Assembly: GCF_027052235.1 (NCBI RefSeq)
Contig: NZ_JALUFF010000064.1
Location: 17,629-81,628, forward strand
From: Thermococcus sp.
Lineage (GTDB): Archaea; Methanobacteriota_B; Thermococci; Thermococcales; Thermococcaceae
Direction of reading: 5' to 3'
DNA: 64,000 nucleotides
Of this stretch, positions 7,591-15,949 are shown in pieces. Each line of letters begins with the position of its first letter. The stretch's first letter is position 1. A program made the translations under genes and the position numbers. The notes beneath the pieces are model-generated. The model was not told the DNA's origin and ran no database searches. It worked only from the letters and a program-made list of their open reading frames with translations.

Positions 7591-10500
7591 ATGAGTAAGG
7601 CAGGCTTAACGTTACATCCAAGCGAGATTGCTAGATATTTTGAGCTTGATAAATGTCCAAAATATGTCTTCTGGCTAAGTAGAAAGAACGAGCTTGAAAA
7701 AAGTTCAGAGAATCTAGATGAGAAAATAAAAAAACGCTTGAAAGGTGAAATTGATAAAGTGCTAAGGAAACATGGTAAAAATTTCGAAAAAGCTCAGCAA
7801 AGAATATTGGCTAGGATAAGCCAAATCTCTGAAGTACGAGACAATAGCAGTTTTGATGAACTAGTAGATTACATCATCAACAAACGAGGATGCAATAAAG
7901 AAGCGTGCATCTTTACCCAACCTTCTTTAGAAGGTACAATTGGGATTTATGTTATTGAAGGCAGGGCTGATATTGTCTTGGTAAGACACTCAGGACAAAA
8001 AACCGAGATATGGGTTTTTGAAGCAAAGTTCACTAATCAAGAGAAGTTCCATCACAGACTCCAAGCTATAATATACGCGAAGTTGATTTACGATGCTGTC
8101 CACAAGCAAATCCAAGAGCAAGGACGTTCGCTTGAGATTTATGTTTCGGTTCTAACAAAAAAGAACAATCTAGAATTGGGATTAGATAAAATAAAAAAAC
8201 TCAGATTTCCCGACGAAACAAGAACATATGTTGAAATTTTAGAAAGTACTTTGAAAAAAGATGGAATTTTTGATAAGATACTAACAGGGGAGGAGACTCC
8301 CAGATTCTGGATTAGCAAAAGATGTCAAGGGTGCCCCTACGAAGCATTTTGCATTAAAGAGGCTGTGGAGAAAAAAGGTCTGGAATTGTTAGGCATTCGA
8401 CCTGGTGATCAAGAAATTCTAGAAGAGATAGGTATTCGCTCGTTAGAAGATTTGGCAGATTTATATGAGTATCCTGAAAAGTTTTATCCTGCAGGACGTG
8501 AGGGATTTAAACATTTCAGACCAAAGCCCGGTAAAGAGGATATTATAAATACTGTATTAAATAAGCTCAATATATCCAATCTCCAAAAACTTGCCCAAGG
8601 TGCATATCGGCTCGTAAGGGAGTTAAATTGTAATCCAGATAATTTCTCTGATTGGATACAAGGCTCTGGATATAATCTACCAAGGGACATCTACGATGAA
8701 ACTCAACTCAGGAGGAAGGGCATATCCCCACCAGGATATCCTTCGGGTTCGCTAATCCGAGTTTATATCTTTGTCCAACATGATCCTATCCATGATAGAG
8801 TGGTATTGTTGAGTGCAACTGTAGATAATACTTTAACTGGCAAGTCTAGGAATATCTCTGAGCTAATACACATACCAATCGAAAAATTAAGTAACTCTCA
8901 ATACAGGGATTTTGAAGATAAGATACTAGACTTTTTTGAGAAGGAACTTTTAGAGAATTTCTTTAAAAAGCTAATCTGGGCAATTAATGATATCAAACCA
9001 CAATTACCTGGGGATCAATGTTATATTCACCTATACTTTTACAGCAAGTTCCAGCGCTTTAAATTTATGGATGCAATAAGAAGACATAAAAAACTCTATG
9101 GATACAAACCCATAAGATGGCTACTTGGGCTAAGAAAAGAGATTGATCAAGAGATGGTGTCTATTCTCAAAGACGAAATAACTAAAAGACATGCCTTAAG
9201 ATTTCCTGGACTTGGAATTATCCCAGTTGTAGCCCACTATTATTGGAATGGAAATGATTATTATTGGAATAACGAGTATAATGGATGGTTTAGGTGGGAC
9301 CCGGACATAAAATCAGAGTTTGAAGAACTTTTTAGAATTGGAGCAGCAAAAAAGTGCTCAGATAATAATGACGACAATGATATACATCTAGACCTGGCCA
9401 GAGTTGAAGATATATTTCCCAATGGTACTGCGAGAATCCCCTCTTGGATATATCCCGTAATAAACAGAGAGATTGAACAGATTCCCCTTGAGTACATCTG
9501 GAAGTTAACTACTTCAAAGTCTGGAAGAATAAAACTTGAGAAACTCGCAATTAATCTTGCACTTGCAATAAGGCATATAGAACGGAGTATACCTGAATGG
9601 TCCAAAGACGTAACAATCCCAAAAGAACCTATTCCCGCAGATGCATTAGAAACACTAGGATTTGAAAACATTTCACTAGCAGAGGTCTTAATTGAGTATC
9701 AGAAACTAGAATATCAAGCAAAGAAAGAGCAACTCTTTGAGCATTACCGGCTAAGCACTCTCGAACGGACAAATACCGACAAATCTGTCCGACTTAAAGT
9801 AGTTGAGATTAAGACTGATGAAACTTCCAATATCATAATATCTGGGAAAATTGTGTCTCCTGAGGGAGACTTATACAATCTGGATTCTGGGTCTCCACTT
9901 TCTCTTTCGGAGGGATCATGGGTAGTGATAACACCTATTGATCGCTCTGGAAGAGAAATTTGGCCATACTCCTTCCCAGAGTCAAAAAGAATGTCAATAT
10001 TGTCGTCCATACTTAGAATAAGAGAAACCTATGATTCAGTAACTATGGATCTCTTGGTATACAAAATTTCGAAGACCCCTTGGAATAGAGATTCATTATA
10101 TTTCGTTGAGAAGCATCCGCAGTCATTTAAAGTAAGAGGCAATTCTATAATAATCACGGATACCTACCATCCTCTTTACGGTACCCAGATTAGCAAAGAG
10201 CAAGATATTATTATTGACGAAGCGTTGGATAATATTGTTATGTCATATTCCCACAAATACCTTTTGAATATTCTCCGTTTAGAACAAACACCTGAACAAT
10301 TAGCTCACTTCAATCCAATATATTATGTATTAGCTAATATTTACACTAACTCGAGTAAAATCACAAAGAGTTTTATGAATTCGATATTATTGCCATCCAA
10401 ATGGAATCCAAAGGATGTTGTTGAATTCGTCAAAAAACTTGAACGCTCTGGAAAACACCCCAACAGAAGTCAGAAGCGATTTATTCATGATATTTCCAGA

Positions 10501-12168
10501 AAAATAGTCCTTTTACAAGGACCTCCTGGAACCGGGAAAACTTCATCTGCAATAGCCCCTGCAGTTCTTAGTAGGGCATATTCTGCAATAAAAAACAAGA
10601 AGAAGCAGATGTTTTTTGTCACGGCAATCTCTCATACTGCCATTAACGAAGCTCTTAAAAAAATAATTAGTTTAAAAAAGGAACTGGCCAATCCAAACTT
10701 AGACAAGAACTTCACAACAGCGTTAAACAACATTCATATATATAGGCTTGTAAACAGCGAGTATCAAAGAAACATTCTAATTGAAAGAGAGCTACGAGGA
10801 TATGAAGACTACATTGAATTCATCAACTACAAATCTGAAAGAGATGTAGACAAAATTTTACACAAATATCTTGTGGCTGGGAAGAAAAGACGTAAAAAAT
10901 CAAAATCTAAGTATCATGATTTAGAGTCATTTATAACCGGATTTTCTGAAATTCCCATATTCTTTGGAACCCCCGGAGCAATGAAAAAGTTCTTTGAAGA
11001 ACTCTCCGAGAAATTACCTAAAGAGGACTCTTTCTTAAAGGATTCCAAAGAATTTGTAGACTTATTAGTTATTGATGAAGCTAGCATGATGGACTTACCA
11101 ACGTTTTTCTTAGTAACTTCCTTTCTCAAAGAAAATGGGCAAATCCTACTAGTCGGGGACCATAGACAAATGCAACCGATTCAACAACATGACTGGGAAC
11201 ATGAAGATCGTGAAACAATTGAACAACATACACCATTCCTGTCTGCTATCAATTTTATAAGATTCCTACGTGGAGAACTCTCCGGATTGGAAAGAGAAGA
11301 GTTCAAAAAAGTCCTCTATAGAGACCCCCCATCTTGGGAATGCGATAAGCTGAAAGACGTAATCTTACCCTTCCATCGGCTTGATGAAACATATAGGTTG
11401 CCCCAGGTCTCTGCAGATATGCATACTGATTTATTTTATAAATACGATGGTATTAGATTAAAGAGCAAGAAAGAGGACTCACCAAGATTTAGGGAGATGC
11501 TATCAGAACACATCAATTCTGAACTAAAAGGTAGACCATGTGCTAATGCTCTCTTTCCGGAATATCCTATAACACTGATACTCCATAATGAAAACAAATC
11601 CACAAAGATTAATGAAGTTGAAAAGCTAATTATTGCAGAGTTAATTAGAAACCTCCCAGAAGAATACACTGCCCAAGACAAGCTTGGGATTGTTGTACCA
11701 TTCAAGGCACAGCGCGCTCAGATTAAAAGTCTCCTCAGAGGGCTGGGGCTAGAACATGTTCAAGTTGATACTGTTGAAAGATTCCAAGGTGGAGAAAAAG
11801 ACATTATAATCATCTCTCTAACGGCAAGTGATCCCTCCTATATAAGTGCAGTCTTAGAGTTTCTGTTTAACCCCAATAGACTTAATGTTGCCATGAGCAG
11901 AATGAAAGAAAAGCTCATATTGATAGGATCGCAAGAAGTATTTAATGCAACAACAACAGATGTCCAGAAGTTTGAAGAACTAATAGAACCTTGGAGAGCC
12001 CTGTTTAGAAAGATACGGACTTATGGGGAAGAATTGTGGCGTGGGACTCTGGAGGATTTTGTTAGAGAGATGGACACCGATAATAATGGATATCAAAAAA
12101 CACTAGAAAAATACAAGGAGACTAACATAGAAATCTTCGGAATAAACAAATGGCCTAAGCGTCCATAA
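7591..12168 (+). CDS. Large Cas4-like Fe-S nuclease / SF1 (Dna2/Upf1-like) helicase fusion
   Basis: This 1525-residue protein begins with a PD-(D/E)XK nuclease: Asp127 (GRAD), Glu144-x-Lys146 (FEAK), Gln158 and Tyr162. Four cysteines (22, 245, 248, 254) frame it as in Cas4, AddB and Dna2, which hold a 4Fe-4S cluster there. A helix-hairpin-like LGIRPGDQEILEEIGI follows. The C-terminal third is an SF1 helicase: GPPGTGKT 977-984, IDEAS 1161-1165, GDHRQ 1189-1193, ERFQGGEKD near 1396 and NVAMSR near 1432. About 650 residues between are unassigned. ATG 7591 is preferred over GTG 7558 because GAAGGTG lies just before it. It is divergent from the TGT-like gene. End-processing or restriction of foreign DNA is the inferred role; ordinary repair is possible. 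Confidence 0.8.
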   Translation: MSKAGLTLHPSEIARYFELDKCPKYVFWLSRKNELEKSSENLDEKIKKRLKGEIDKVLRKHGKNFEKAQQRILARISQISEVRDNSSFDELVDYIINKRGCNKEACIFTQPSLEGTIGIYVIEGRADIVLVRHSGQKTEIWVFEAKFTNQEKFHHRLQAIIYAKLIYDAVHKQIQEQGRSLEIYVSVLTKKNNLELGLDKIKKLRFPDETRTYVEILESTLKKDGIFDKILTGEETPRFWISKRCQGCPYEAFCIKEAVEKKGLELLGIRPGDQEILEEIGIRSLEDLADLYEYPEKFYPAGREGFKHFRPKPGKEDIINTVLNKLNISNLQKLAQGAYRLVRELNCNPDNFSDWIQGSGYNLPRDIYDETQLRRKGISPPGYPSGSLIRVYIFVQHDPIHDRVVLLSATVDNTLTGKSRNISELIHIPIEKLSNSQYRDFEDKILDFFEKELLENFFKKLIWAINDIKPQLPGDQCYIHLYFYSKFQRFKFMDAIRRHKKLYGYKPIRWLLGLRKEIDQEMVSILKDEITKRHALRFPGLGIIPVVAHYYWNGNDYYWNNEYNGWFRWDPDIKSEFEELFRIGAAKKCSDNNDDNDIHLDLARVEDIFPNGTARIPSWIYPVINREIEQIPLEYIWKLTTSKSGRIKLEKLAINLALAIRHIERSIPEWSKDVTIPKEPIPADALETLGFENISLAEVLIEYQKLEYQAKKEQLFEHYRLSTLERTNTDKSVRLKVVEIKTDETSNIIISGKIVSPEGDLYNLDSGSPLSLSEGSWVVITPIDRSGREIWPYSFPESKRMSILSSILRIRETYDSVTMDLLVYKISKTPWNRDSLYFVEKHPQSFKVRGNSIIITDTYHPLYGTQISKEQDIIIDEALDNIVMSYSHKYLLNILRLEQTPEQLAHFNPIYYVLANIYTNSSKITKSFMNSILLPSKWNPKDVVEFVKKLERSGKHPNRSQKRFIHDISRKIVLLQGPPGTGKTSSAIAPAVLSRAYSAIKNKKKQMFFVTAISHTAINEALKKIISLKKELANPNLDKNFTTALNNIHIYRLVNSEYQRNILIERELRGYEDYIEFINYKSERDVDKILHKYLVAGKKRRKKSKSKYHDLESFITGFSEIPIFFGTPGAMKKFFEELSEKLPKEDSFLKDSKEFVDLLVIDEASMMDLPTFFLVTSFLKENGQILLVGDHRQMQPIQQHDWEHEDRETIEQHTPFLSAINFIRFLRGELSGLEREEFKKVLYRDPPSWECDKLKDVILPFHRLDETYRLPQVSADMHTDLFYKYDGIRLKSKKEDSPRFREMLSEHINSELKGRPCANALFPEYPITLILHNENKSTKINEVEKLIIAELIRNLPEEYTAQDKLGIVVPFKAQRAQIKSLLRGLGLEHVQVDTVERFQGGEKDIIIISLTASDPSYISAVLEFLFNPNRLNVAMSRMKEKLILIGSQEVFNATTTDVQKFEELIEPWRALFRKIRTYGEELWRGTLEDFVREMDTDNNGYQKTLEKYKETNIEIFGINKWPKRP

Positions 12169-12194
12169 TTTTAGATACCCATCGAAACGCTAAG

Positions 12195-12202
12195 CTTTTA
12201 TA
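12195..12202 (+). promoter_or_regulatory. TATA box of the S9 peptidase gene
   Basis: The string CTTTTATA lies about 35-40 bp upstream of ATG 12235, right after the AT-rich island ends. It is followed by GGTGG as ribosome-binding site. Confidence 0.55.
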
Positions 12203-12234
12203 CGAAAAGAGCCGAGTTAATTTGGTGGTTCTAA

Positions 12235-14133
12235 ATGGTGAAAGGCCTTACCGAGAAAGACCTCGGAAAGTTCAAGCTCGTGGGAAACATCGACGCCTTC
12301 AAGAGAAGGCTCGTTTTCCAGGTGACGGAGATAAACCTCGAAAAGGATGACTACTTCTCAAGGCTCTACCTCTACGACGGGAGAAAGGTTAAACCCTTTA
12401 CCTCAGGCAAGAAGGACTCCAATCCGAGATTTTCGCCGGACGGGAGGCTCGTGGCCTTCACCTCGAAGCGTGACAAGGAAAGTAAAGAGGCCGAGCTCTA
12501 CGTCATCCTGACCGACGGCGGCGAGGCGAGGCTCTTAGCAAAGTTCAAATATGGGATAAGAAACCTCCGCTTTACCGAGGACGGGAAGAGCATAGCGGTC
12601 GTTACGCCGATAGACGTCGAGAAGAAGCCGAAGGATGACGTCCACATCATCAAGGAAATACCCTTCTGGTTCAACGGCGTTGGCTGGGTTTACGGGAAGA
12701 GGAGCGTTGTCTATCTGGTGGACGTCGAAACCGGGAAGAAGAAGCGCCTGACGCCAAAGAACCTCGACGTCTCTCAAATCCGCTTCCACAACAGCAAGCT
12801 CTACTTTATTGCCCAAGAGGACCGCGAGAAGAAGCCGATGGTCAGCGACCTCTACGTCCTTGAGGGGAGGAAAGCAAAGCGCCTAACCCCCGGGAAGTGG
12901 AGCATTAGCGACTTCATCCCGCTTGAAGATGGAACCTTCATTCTCAAGGCTAACACTAGGGAAAGGGGAATTCCAACGAACACGCACATCTACCACTACA
13001 ACCCCGAGACCGGCGAGATGAGAAAGCTTACTGCGGAACTCGATCGCTCCGCTTACAACTCGCTCAACTGCGACGTTCGCGGTTCTCAGAGGGCGGAGTT
13101 AGCTTTTAAGGATGGCTGGGTTTACTACGTCGCCACCGACGGCCCGAGGGCGAACCTCTTCAGGGTAAACCTCGACGGAAAGATAGAGCGCGTTGTCGGC
13201 GGAGACAGAAGCGTCGAGAGCTTTGCGATAGGAGATTACATAGCCTTCACCGCTCAGGACGCGGTCACTCCAACGGAGCTTTACATCCTGAGGGACGGGA
13301 AAGAAAAGAGGGTTACGGACTTCAACGGCTGGATAAAGGAGTACACTCTCTCACAGCCCGAGCACTTTAAGGTCAAGGCGAGCGATGGGGTTGAGATAGA
13401 CGCGTGGGTAATGAAGCCCGTTGGCTTCGAGCCGGGCAAGAAGTATCCCGCGGTTCTTGAGATCCACGGCGGGCCTAAAACCACTTACGGCTACTCCTTC
13501 ATGCACGAGTTCCATGTTTTGACGGCCAAGGGCTTCGTGGTCATCTTCTCCAATCCGCGCGGAAGCGATGGCTACGGTGAGGAGTTCGCCGATATAAGGG
13601 AGCACTACGGGGAGAGGGATTATCAGGACCTGATGGAGGTCGTTGATGAAGCCGTTAAGCGCTTCGACTTCATTGATCCGGAGAGAATAGGTGTCACCGG
13701 GGGTTCATACGGCGGCTTCATGACGAACTGGATAGTGGGCCACACGAACCGCTTTAAGGCCGCGGTAACTCAGCGTTCCATCTCGAACTGGACGAGCTTC
13801 TTTGGGACGACGGATATAGGATACTACTTTGCCCCGGACCAGATAGGCTCTGATCCGTGGAGCAACACCGAGGGCTACTGGGAGAAGAGCCCGCTGAAGT
13901 ACGCGCCGAACGTTGAAACGCCCTTGCTGATAATCCACTCGATGGAGGACTACCGGTGCTGGCTTCCGGAGGCACTCCAGTTCTTTACAGCTCTCAAATA
14001 TCTCGGAAAGACGGTCGAGCTTGCACTCTTCCCGGGCGAGAACCACGACCTATCCCGCTCTGGCAAGCCGAAGCACAGGGTTAAGAGACTTGAGCTTATT
14101 GCCGGGTGGATGGAGAGGTGGCTGAAGGAGTGA
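12235..14133 (+). CDS. S9 family peptidase (acylaminoacyl peptidase type)
   Basis: This 632-residue protein has an N-terminal beta-propeller (residues about 1-370, with repeats such as NPRFSPDGRLVAFTS) and a C-terminal alpha/beta hydrolase. Ser491 sits in GGSYGGF, Asp572 in HSMEDYR and His604 in GENHDLS, forming the expected Ser-Asp-His triad. Family members cut short peptides or remove N-acylated residues in the cytoplasm; the propeller keeps out folded proteins. There is no signal peptide. GC-rich codon use returns here after the island. It is monocistronic or may read through into the toxin-antitoxin pair, 58 bp downstream. Confidence 0.9.
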   Translation: MVKGLTEKDLGKFKLVGNIDAFKRRLVFQVTEINLEKDDYFSRLYLYDGRKVKPFTSGKKDSNPRFSPDGRLVAFTSKRDKESKEAELYVILTDGGEARLLAKFKYGIRNLRFTEDGKSIAVVTPIDVEKKPKDDVHIIKEIPFWFNGVGWVYGKRSVVYLVDVETGKKKRLTPKNLDVSQIRFHNSKLYFIAQEDREKKPMVSDLYVLEGRKAKRLTPGKWSISDFIPLEDGTFILKANTRERGIPTNTHIYHYNPETGEMRKLTAELDRSAYNSLNCDVRGSQRAELAFKDGWVYYVATDGPRANLFRVNLDGKIERVVGGDRSVESFAIGDYIAFTAQDAVTPTELYILRDGKEKRVTDFNGWIKEYTLSQPEHFKVKASDGVEIDAWVMKPVGFEPGKKYPAVLEIHGGPKTTYGYSFMHEFHVLTAKGFVVIFSNPRGSDGYGEEFADIREHYGERDYQDLMEVVDEAVKRFDFIDPERIGVTGGSYGGFMTNWIVGHTNRFKAAVTQRSISNWTSFFGTTDIGYYFAPDQIGSDPWSNTEGYWEKSPLKYAPNVETPLLIIHSMEDYRCWLPEALQFFTALKYLGKTVELALFPGENHDLSRSGKPKHRVKRLELIAGWMERWLKE

Positions 14134-14150
14134 GTTTCCCTTTTCGCAAT

Positions 14151-14181
14151 CTTTAAATACGTGAATACACATAATTACGTG
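14151..14181 (+). promoter_or_regulatory. Promoter and near-palindromic operator of the VapBC pair
   Basis: The TATA box CTTTAAATAC (14151-14160) is followed by CACATAATTACGTG (14168-14181). That string equals its own reverse complement at 12 of 14 positions and covers the expected transcription start, 10 bp before the antitoxin ATG. It suits autorepression by the VapB dimer, as is usual for toxin-antitoxin operons. Confidence 0.5.
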
Positions 14182-14191
14182 CGGTGATCCC

Positions 14192-14464
14192 ATGCCCAAC
14201 ATAACCCTCTCCGTCCCCCCGGAGCTTTACAGGAAGATGAAGGAGCATCCGGAGATAAAGTGGAGCGAAGTGGCGAGAAGGGCCATAGCCGAATACCTCG
14301 CGAAAATCGAGGTGGAAGAGCTTGAATCGGAGGAACTGCTCTCCCTCCTCGGTGAAGACTTCAGGAAGGAGCTTGAGGAAACTCCCGTTGAGAAGTACGA
14401 GGAAGCGCTCAAAGAAACGAGGGATGCGGAATGGAAGAGGCTCTCTACGACACCAACGTCCTGA
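14192..14464 (+). CDS. VapB-type ribbon-helix-helix antitoxin
   Basis: This 90-residue protein starts MPNITLSVPPELYRKMKEHP, a beta-strand plus two helices (WSEVARRAIAEYLAKIE) typical of MetJ/Arc-type DNA-binding antitoxins. The acidic C-terminal half would bind the toxin. GGTGATCCC precedes the ATG. Its end overlaps the start of the PIN toxin by 34 bp, a normal toxin-antitoxin arrangement that couples translation. Confidence 0.85.
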   Translation: MPNITLSVPPELYRKMKEHPEIKWSEVARRAIAEYLAKIEVEELESEELLSLLGEDFRKELEETPVEKYEEALKETRDAEWKRLSTTPTS

Positions 14465-14757
14465 TTGATGCCCTCAAATCCGGGGAGAAGCTCAATGGCT
14501 ACACAACGGTTCTCAACATCGTCGAGTTCCCGAAAGGTCTTGAGCTTGGCTTGACCGTGATAACCCCAACTCTGGAGGATTACCTCCTGGCAATTAAAAT
14601 TTCGCAGGCGATGGTGAAAAAAGGAACCTCGGTTCCGGCCGTTGATGCACTCGTAGCGGCCGTGGCCATCAACAGGGATTTAAAGCTCGTAACGAAAGAC
14701 AGGCACTTCGGGTGGATAAAGGAGGAGTTTGGGGGGTTAAAACTCATCGAACGGTGA
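14431..14757 (+). CDS. VapC-type PIN-domain toxin ribonuclease
   Basis: This 108-residue PIN-domain protein has YDTNVLIDAL at the start, a glutamate in NIVEFPKG and acidic residues in VPAVDALVAA and VTKDRHFG. These are the four-acid metal site of PIN RNases. VapC toxins usually cleave tRNA or rRNA and are inhibited by VapB. It is slightly shorter than the usual 125-140 residues but keeps all the motifs, so it could be active. Start ATG 14431 lies inside the antitoxin reading frame. Confidence 0.85.
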   Translation: MEEALYDTNVLIDALKSGEKLNGYTTVLNIVEFPKGLELGLTVITPTLEDYLLAIKISQAMVKKGTSVPAVDALVAAVAINRDLKLVTKDRHFGWIKEEFGGLKLIER

Positions 14758-14794
14758 TTCCCAATGGTTAAGCCTCCAATTTTTAACTCTCATC

Positions 14795-15949
14795 TCAAAG
14801 GCCTCGTTTCGTAGCTCTCTCGAGAGCTCGTTTGATTTTAACATACTGGGCTTCCTCTTCCGAGGAACTCTCTGGGATTTCATCAGCTCTGGAAACCCGA
14901 ATCCAGATATAAAGAGGAAACAGCATGGCTATACTGGCGAAATAAATCGTAAATACTGAGTCTGCTCTAATAGACTTGAGGATGTAGAATACCCATCCGA
15001 CGGAGGCAGGAAGAGCAATTACCCTTAGGACTCTGTTCAGGAGCTCATACCTGTTGATGAACAAAGCTACATAAAAAGCCAAGATACCGAGCCAAGCAGT
15101 ATGCTCACCGTAGGTTATGAGCGATATGGGTACAATCTCAACTCCCGTTAAAGCGGGTTTTTTGAGAGTGTAGCCTTTTCCAACCTCTTCAAGTGTGTTA
15201 GCCTCTTCTCTGAACAGGAGAAGGAGGAAAGTGGCAATCAGCGAGGGAATGAGGATAGAAAAGTCCCCCTCCATGTTCTCAGGACTTCCGAGGAAGTAGA
15301 GTATGACAAGCGAAGTATAGAGAGAAATCACAAGAATGGCGTACAATGTGAGCCCATAGAGCCATCTGCTTGGACCTTTTGGCGTTTCTTTTTTCTCAGG
15401 TTTGGTCCTGGGAGCCTTTCCAGTTGCTAGCCTTGCAATTTCAAGCAGGTCTTTGTAAAAAGCAACAATGATGGCGATAAAGATAAGTGGAAGAACGGGT
15501 TTTATTGAGTTCCATATGGTTGAAAGAACGTCCCCGTCTATGAACACTTTGGCAGTTACCCTTTCCTCTTTTCCATCCTTAATAACAAAAGTTAGAGTAT
15601 GCCACTTGTCGTAGAAGACCCACTTTTCACAGCAGTAGTCCGAGCCCCGATACACAAAGGAAATCACTTCTCCAGAGGGGATTTCAACCGTGAAGGAGCC
15701 CTTTCCTGTGTAAAAGCCGTCGCTATTGGGGTACAACATCTCCCCACTTTGGTAGGATATGAGAAAGGAACCACTAACTTTATACCCGTCAATTGAGAGG
15801 AGTTTAATCGAAACGTTTCCTTCTCCATAAACGGTACAGGTTATAATGTCTCCTATGTGAACTTTCTCTATGCAGTCTATTTTGGCCCCAGAAACCGGGT
15901 TGAGAGCCATCAAGAGTAACAGAACCAAAACCAAAAAGCTCTTTCTCAT
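14795..15949 (-). CDS. Exported multi-pass membrane protein, family A copy 1 (unknown function)
   Basis: I do not recognise this family. The 384-residue protein has a signal peptide (residues 1-21, ending VSGA), an extracellular beta-rich domain with cysteines (IDCIEKVHIGDIITCTV, CCEKWVF), a first transmembrane helix near 155-175, and a later bundle of about five helices. It resembles the next gene in length and layout (shared phrases such as WVFYDK/WVFYNK and EIVPISLITYG/EWTPSVMIPFG). Its start overlaps that gene's stop by 4 bp, so the two form an operon. Confidence 0.75.
   Translation of the reverse strand: MRKSFLVLVLLLLMALNPVSGAKIDCIEKVHIGDIITCTVYGEGNVSIKLLSIDGYKVSGSFLISYQSGEMLYPNSDGFYTGKGSFTVEIPSGEVISFVYRGSDYCCEKWVFYDKWHTLTFVIKDGKEERVTAKVFIDGDVLSTIWNSIKPVLPLIFIAIIVAFYKDLLEIARLATGKAPRTKPEKKETPKGPSRWLYGLTLYAILVISLYTSLVILYFLGSPENMEGDFSILIPSLIATFLLLLFREEANTLEEVGKGYTLKKPALTGVEIVPISLITYGEHTAWLGILAFYVALFINRYELLNRVLRVIALPASVGWVFYILKSIRADSVFTIYFASIAMLFPLYIWIRVSRADEIPESSSEEEAQYVKIKRALERATKRGL

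Noticed and set aside
7591..8400. CRISPR-Cas locus suggested by the Cas4-like nuclease.
   Set aside because: No repeat-spacer array and no other cas gene in the window. The nuclease is fused to a helicase, unlike stand-alone Cas4.
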